From the NCBI GenBank assembly GCA_902519635.1, contig CABYKW010000024.1:1-5017 (forward strand): a DNA stretch of 5,017 nt, read 5' to 3'. Below, piece after piece: positions 1-5,017 of the stretch. A program made the translations under genes and the position numbers. The DNA comes from an uncultured Pelagibacteraceae bacterium (GTDB lineage Bacteria; Pseudomonadota; Alphaproteobacteria; Pelagibacterales; Pelagibacteraceae). The notes under the pieces are model-generated. The model searched no databases. It worked only from the letters and a program-made list of their open reading frames with translations, and was not told the origin of the DNA. Every line of letters starts with the position of its first letter. Position 1 is the first letter of the stretch.

Positions 1-994
<994 letters not shown>

Positions 995-998
995 ACTC

Positions 999-1005
999 TT
1001 TTTTT
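999..1005 (-). other. Homopolymer frameshift in mmsA (seven A on the minus strand)
   Basis: Read on the minus strand, GAA followed by seven A in total and GAGTTCAAGCATTAGGAG gives EKKSSSIRR. Removing one A restores EKRVQALGG, the conserved MMSDH sequence. The run lies about ten bases from the chimeric junction. A one-base homopolymer miscount, or an error in a thinly covered chimeric region, is the simplest cause. Confidence 0.75.
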
Positions 1006-1750
1006 CATTTTTTGCACAATTTTCATAAATATATTTTGCAATTGGTGTAGATCCTACAAAACTCATAGCCACCACATCTTTATTATTTATTAATGCATCA
1101 ACTGCCTCTTTGTCTCCATTTACAACATTGAAAACTCCATCTGGTAAACCAGATTCTTTTAAAAGCTCTGCCAGTCTGATTGAGCAAGATGGATCTTTTT
1201 CTGATGGTTTTAGAACAAATGTATTTCCACACGCTATGGCCATAGGAAACATCCACATTGGAACCATTGCAGGAAAATTAAAGGGAGTAATTCCTGCACA
1301 AACTCCTAGTGGTTGTCTTATTGACCAGCTATCAACACTTGTTCCAACATTTTCTGTAAATTCTCCCTTGAGCATTTGAGGTATACCACATGCATACTCA
1401 ACGACTTCCAGTCCTCTGGTTAAAGAACCTCTAGCGTCTTCATAAACTTTTCCGTGTTCTGAAACGATAATTTTAGTAAGTTCGTCAGAATTTTTTTCTA
1501 TAAGTTCCTTAAATTTAAACATAATCCTCGCTCTTTGAAGAGGAGGAGTATTTGACCATATTTGAAATGAATTTTTTGCATTTTCTACAGCTTTATTTAT
1601 ATCTTGTGTATTTCCTAATTTAACTTCAGCTTGCTGTTCACCTGTGGCAGGATTAAAAACTTTGCTCGTTCTCTTGGAACTGCCAGAATATTTTTTTCCG
1701 CCAATAAAGTGTTCTATTAATTTCATAGTGCTAATTGATTAAATAAGCTT

Positions 1751-2527
1751 TTAGCTTGTTGCAAGCATTTTTTTTATTGACCCAATAGCTTTTGCTGGAT
1801 TTAGACCTTTTGGACAAGAGTTAGTACAATTCATAATAGTATGACATCTATATAGTTTGAGTTCATCGGCAACTTTTTTTAGTCTCTCTTTTTTATCTTC
1901 GTCCCTGCTATCATTAATCCACCTATAGGCTTGCAATAAAACTGCAGGGCCTAAATATTTATCACCATTCCACCAGTAACTTGGGCAAGATGTTGAACAA
2001 CAAGCGCATAAAATGCATTCATAATATCCATCAAGTTTCGACCTATCTTTCTGAGATTGAATGATTTCATTTTTTTCTGTATCAGTTTTTGAAGTCTTCA
2101 ACCATGGTTGAATAGACTCATATTGTTTATACAGATTACTTAAATCTCCAATTAAATCTTTAATTACTTTTAAGTGAGGTAAAGGATAAATATTTAATTC
2201 TCCTTTAATATCATTATGTGATTTGATACATGATAAAGTATTAATTCCATCTACATTCATGGCACAAGAACCGCACACACCGTGGGCACAAGATCTTCTA
2301 AAAGTTAATGATGAATCTATTTCATTCTTAATTTTAAATAGAATATCTAATACTTTAGGTCCGCAGTTATCCATGTCTACTTCAAATGTATCTATTCTTG
2401 GATTTTTTCCATCATCAGGACTCCATCGATAAACATTTACTTTTTTGAGATTTTTTGAACCTGTTTTATCCTTATAATAATTACCTTTAATAATTTTAGA
2501 GTTATCAGGAAGGAAAAACTCAGCCAT
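1751..2527 (-). CDS. sdhB: Succinate dehydrogenase iron-sulfur subunit
   Basis: Iron-sulfur subunit of complex II: it passes electrons from the SdhA flavin to ubiquinone at the cytoplasmic face of the inner membrane. All cluster ligands are present in 258 residues, the normal length. The plant-type 2Fe-2S site is Cys80, Cys85, Cys88 and Cys100 ([15 protein letters not shown]). The C-terminal ferredoxin-like domain has [17 protein letters not shown] with Cys171, 174, 177 and 181, and [14 protein letters not shown] with Cys228, 234 and 238. By the E. coli pattern, 171/174/177/238 hold 4Fe-4S and 181/228/234 hold 3Fe-4S. Trp186 and His229 correspond to residues near the quinone site. The ATG overlaps the sdhA stop codon by one base (TAATG), so translation is likely coupled. 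mmsA follows after 24 bases. The gene is intact. Confidence 0.98.
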   Translation of the reverse strand: MAEFFLPDNSKIIKGNYYKDKTGSKNLKKVNVYRWSPDDGKNPRIDTFEVDMDNCGPKVLDILFKIKNEIDSSLTFRRSCAHGVCGSCAMNVDGINTLSCIKSHNDIKGELNIYPLPHLKVIKDLIGDLSNLYKQYESIQPWLKTSKTDTEKNEIIQSQKDRSKLDGYYECILCACCSTSCPSYWWNGDKYLGPAVLLQAYRWINDSRDEDKKERLKKVADELKLYRCHTIMNCTNSCPKGLNPAKAIGSIKKMLATS

Positions 2528-2529
2528 TA
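2525..2529 (-). promoter_or_regulatory. sdhA stop / sdhB start overlap (TAATG)
   Basis: On the minus strand the sdhA stop TAA and the sdhB start ATG share one A. No strong Shine-Dalgarno is seen just upstream in the sdhA tail, so sdhB is probably translated by ribosomes finishing sdhA, keeping the two subunits in equal amounts. Confidence 0.7.
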
Positions 2530-4302
2530 ATAGACCCGTTCTTTTGGAGGAAAATACTGTACATCATTTGTTAAAGTTCTTGCATGTACATCTCTATATT
2601 TAACTTTAACTTCTTTTCCATTTTGCCATGCCAAAGTATGTTTCATAAATTGTTTATCATTTCTTTTAGAAAAATCTTCTCTTGCATGAGCTCCTCGGCT
2701 CTCTTTTCTGTGATATGCAGAGTCCATAGTTGTCATTGCTTGTCTTATCAAATTGTCAAATTCTAAGGATTCTACCAGATCTGTATTAAATAATAGAGAT
2801 TTATCTTTGACAGATATATCTTCCATTCCTTCAAAAGGTTTTCTAATTTCATTAACTCCCTCTTTTAAAGTTTTTTCAGTTCTAAACACGGCACATTTAC
2901 TTTGCATAGTTTTTTGCATGGATAATCTAAGTTTTGCGGTATTTGTCTCGCCCTTAGAGTTTCTAATTTTATCAAATCTATCTAAACATTTATCCATTTC
3001 ACTTTGAGGTGAAATGTCATGAGCTGTATTGGGTTTAATCAACTCAGCAGCTCTTTTAGCAGCAGCTTTTCCAAAAACTACTAAATCTATTAATGAATTT
3101 GATCCCAATCTATTTGCACCATGAACGGAAACACAAGCGGCTTCACCTATTGCCATAAGTCCAGGCACTGTCTTCTCAGATCCATTTAATGTCAAAACTT
3201 CTGCTTTGTAATTAGTAGGTATTCCACCCATGTTATAATGGACAGTCGGTACTACTGGTATAGGGTCTTTAGTTACATCAACTCCTGAAAAAGTTTTTGC
3301 TGACTCTGCTATACCTGGAAGCCTATCATCGATTACTTTGGGATCTAGATGATCCAAGTGAAGATGTACGTGATCTTTTTCTTTTCCTACTCCTCTTCCT
3401 TCATTTATTTCTATAGCAATAGATCTGCTCACTACATCTCTTGAAGCAAGATCTTTGGCATTAGGAGCATATCTCTCCATAAATCTTTCACCTTTAGAAT
3501 TTAAAAGAAAACCACCTTCACCTCTTACTCCTTCTGATATTAAGCATCCAACACCATATATTCCAGTAGGGTGGAACTGAACAAATTCCATATCTTGTAA
3601 TGGCAAACCAGCTCTTAAAACCATTCCATTGCCGTCTCCAGTACAAGTGTGAGCCGAAGTAGCGGAATAATAAATTTTCCCATAACCGCCTGTAGCTATT
3701 ATTGTTATATGAGATTTAAACCTATGTATCGTGCCATCATTTAAATTCCATGCTATCAATCCTTTGCACTCACCATTTTTCATAATTAAATCCAATGCAA
3801 AATATTCAATAAAAAATTCTGTATTATGTTTTAACGCTTGACCGTACAAAGTGTGAAGAATGGCATGTCCAGTTCTATCGGCTGCCGCACAAGTTCTTTG
3901 AACAGTTCCATTACCATAATTTTTAGTCATACCTCCAAAAGGTCTTTGGTATATTTTTCCATCCTTAGTTCTACTAAAAGGAACTCCATATTTATCTAAT
4001 TCTTTAACTGCATTTGGAGCTTCTTTACAAAGGTATTCAATAGCGTCTTGATCGCCTAACCAATCAGAGCCTTTAACAGTATCATACATGTGCCATCTCC
4101 AATCGTCTTCTCCCATGTTTCCTAGCGCAGCAGAGATTCCTCCTTGAGCAGCTGAGGTATGACTTCTAGTTGGAAAAACTTTTGAAATACATGCTGTTTT
4201 CAATCCTGCCTCTGACAGACCTACTGCAGCTCTTAATCCAGATCCACCGGCCCCAAGAACTACAACGTCATATTCGTGGTCTATAATTTTGTAAGCGTTC
4301 AT
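2527..4302 (-). CDS. sdhA: Succinate dehydrogenase flavoprotein subunit
   Basis: Catalytic subunit of complex II: oxidises succinate to fumarate and reduces covalent FAD. At 591 residues it is full length. It shows the FAD-binding GAGGSGLRA (17-25), the flavinylation motif [11 protein letters not shown] with His48 as the covalent FAD ligand, and QFHPTG with His244. It also has EGVRGEGG (257-264), [17 protein letters not shown] with active-site Arg288, VHYNMGG with His355, and [11 protein letters not shown] with Arg398. RGAHAREDF marks the C-terminal helical domain. The start ATG at 4302-4300 ([19 protein letters not shown]) fits alphaproteobacterial SdhA. The usual upstream partners, membrane anchors sdhC and sdhD, are absent: bases directly before the ATG are internal leuB codons on the other strand, with no ribosome binding site. 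The coding sequence itself shows no damage. Confidence 0.98.
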   Translation of the reverse strand: MNAYKIIDHEYDVVVLGAGGSGLRAAVGLSEAGLKTACISKVFPTRSHTSAAQGGISAALGNMGEDDWRWHMYDTVKGSDWLGDQDAIEYLCKEAPNAVKELDKYGVPFSRTKDGKIYQRPFGGMTKNYGNGTVQRTCAAADRTGHAILHTLYGQALKHNTEFFIEYFALDLIMKNGECKGLIAWNLNDGTIHRFKSHITIIATGGYGKIYYSATSAHTCTGDGNGMVLRAGLPLQDMEFVQFHPTGIYGVGCLISEGVRGEGGFLLNSKGERFMERYAPNAKDLASRDVVSRSIAIEINEGRGVGKEKDHVHLHLDHLDPKVIDDRLPGIAESAKTFSGVDVTKDPIPVVPTVHYNMGGIPTNYKAEVLTLNGSEKTVPGLMAIGEAACVSVHGANRLGSNSLIDLVVFGKAAAKRAAELIKPNTAHDISPQSEMDKCLDRFDKIRNSKGETNTAKLRLSMQKTMQSKCAVFRTEKTLKEGVNEIRKPFEGMEDISVKDKSLLFNTDLVESLEFDNLIRQAMTTMDSAYHRKESRGAHAREDFSKRNDKQFMKHTLAWQNGKEVKVKYRDVHARTLTNDVQYFPPKERVY

Positions 4303-4311
4303 TATGATAAG
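4300..4311. other. Probable second inverted chimeric junction (sdhA start / internal leuB)
   Basis: The sdhA start codon occupies 4300-4302 (CAT on the plus strand). From 4303 the plus strand encodes [19 protein letters not shown], which is internal LeuB sequence. There is no intergenic DNA, no promoter for two head-to-head genes, no sdhA ribosome binding site and no sdhD end. The exact breakpoint and any shared bases cannot be fixed without the parental sequence; a few bases from TATGATAAG may be common to both sides. Confidence 0.7.
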
Positions 4312-5017
4312 TTAAATATTCCTATAACTGACGAAGTTTTTTTTAAATCTTTAGAGTCAGATGCGGTAATCTTAGGAGCTTGTGGAGGTCCAAAGTGGGA
4401 TAATTTAGAATTTTCTAAAAAACCTGAAAGAGCTCTTTTAAAACTAAGAAAAGAACTAAAATTATTTGCAAATCTAAGACCTGCAATTTGTTTTAAGCAA
4501 CTAGTAGACTCATCAACTTTAAAACCTGAAATAGTGTCTGGTTTAGACATTATGATCGTTAGAGAATTAACTGGTGGAATATATTTTGGTGAACCAAGGG
4601 GAATAGAGCCAATAGAAAATAATCAAAGAAGAGGTATAAATACACACTCTTATACCACAGGTGAAATTCAAAGAATTGCAAGAGTTGCTTTCGATTTGGC
4701 AAAAAAAAGAAAAAATAAAGTAACCTCTTGTGAAAAATCTAATGTGATGGAAGCAGGTGTATTATGGAGGGAAGAGGTACAAACTTTAAAAGATAAAGAG
4801 TTTAAAAAAATAGAACTAGAGCATATGTTGGCAGATAATTGCGCTATGCAACTTTTGAGAAATCCAAAACAATTTGATGTAATACTAGCTGACAATTTAT
4901 TTGGAGATATGTTATCGGATGAAGCAGCAATGTTAACAGGTTCTTTGGGCTTACTACCCTCTGCCTCTCTTGGGTCAAAAGACAAAAATGGAAAAATTAG
5001 ATCTCTTTACGAGCCTG
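4303..5017 (+). CDS. leuB: 3-isopropylmalate dehydrogenase, internal part (5' end lost at junction, 3' end off window)
   Basis: Oxidatively decarboxylates 3-isopropylmalate to 2-ketoisocaproate with NAD in leucine synthesis; cytoplasmic, Mg-dependent. The frame is open from 4303 to the window end, 238 codons of a protein usually near 360-370. Family motifs occur in order: [47 protein letters not shown] with the substrate-binding arginine and tyrosine, [16 protein letters not shown] with the catalytic Lys, [13 protein letters not shown], and [20 protein letters not shown] with metal-binding aspartates, then [11 protein letters not shown]. This is LeuB rather than isocitrate or tartrate dehydrogenase because of GGPKWD and [13 protein letters not shown]. 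The first 50 or so residues, including the usual GDGIGPE motif, are missing, and the upstream plus-strand frame is only antisense sdhA. About 75-80 C-terminal residues lie past the right edge. Confidence 0.95.

Noticed and set aside
996..1016. T-rich tract considered as a transcription terminator after mdh
   Set aside because: No GC-rich hairpin precedes it, and the tract is the reverse complement of lysine codons in mmsA.
1110..1379. Plus-strand open frame of 89 codons
   Set aside because: Antisense shadow of mmsA with no ribosome binding site or recognisable protein features.
2223..3007. Plus-strand open frames at 2223-2432, 2584-2766 and 2753-3007
   Set aside because: Antisense to strongly conserved sdhB and sdhA codons.
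4302..4985. Minus-strand open frames at 4302-4550 and 4668-4985, considered as possible sdhD or a small gene upstream of sdhA
   Set aside because: They are antisense to well-conserved LeuB codons, and neither shows the three hydrophobic helices or heme histidine expected of SdhC or SdhD.

Overview
The window is AT-rich, compact, housekeeping DNA. Gene content and protein wording (SdhA, SdhB, MmsA, Mdh, LeuB) are alphaproteobacterial. The low GC, lysine/asparagine-rich proteins and gaps of 24 nt or less suggest a streamlined marine lineage such as SAR11 (Pelagibacterales). That assignment comes from recognition, not a database search.

Layout: (1) 1-639, plus strand: C-terminal part of methylmalonate-semialdehyde dehydrogenase (mmsA). 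(2) 653-about 992, plus strand: first 113 residues of malate dehydrogenase (mdh), cut off abruptly. (3) about 981-1726, minus strand: N-terminal half of an mmsA gene, also cut off and carrying a one-base homopolymer frameshift. (4) 1751-2527 and 2527-4302, minus strand: complete sdhB and sdhA, overlapping by one base. (5) about 4303-5017, plus strand: an internal part of leuB that lacks its N-terminus and runs off the right edge.

The intact genes belong to central carbon metabolism. SdhA and SdhB are the flavoprotein and iron-sulfur subunits of complex II, Mdh is the next-but-one TCA step, MmsA feeds acyl-CoA from semialdehydes into the same pool, and LeuB makes leucine. Undoing the breaks gives a sensible co-directional order, sdhA-sdhB-mmsA-mdh.

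The notable point is structural. Two genes are broken at about 981-992 and another at about 4303, and both breaks are orientation flips. At the first, mdh and the reverse complement of mmsA appear to share about 12 bases. At the second, the sdhA start codon directly abuts internal leuB codons with no promoter, ribosome binding site, sdhC or sdhD. This is the pattern of inverted chimeras formed during multiple displacement amplification of single cells, or of misassembly. A real inversion is possible but less likely. I found no mobile element, CRISPR array, RNA gene or novel defence or biosynthetic system.
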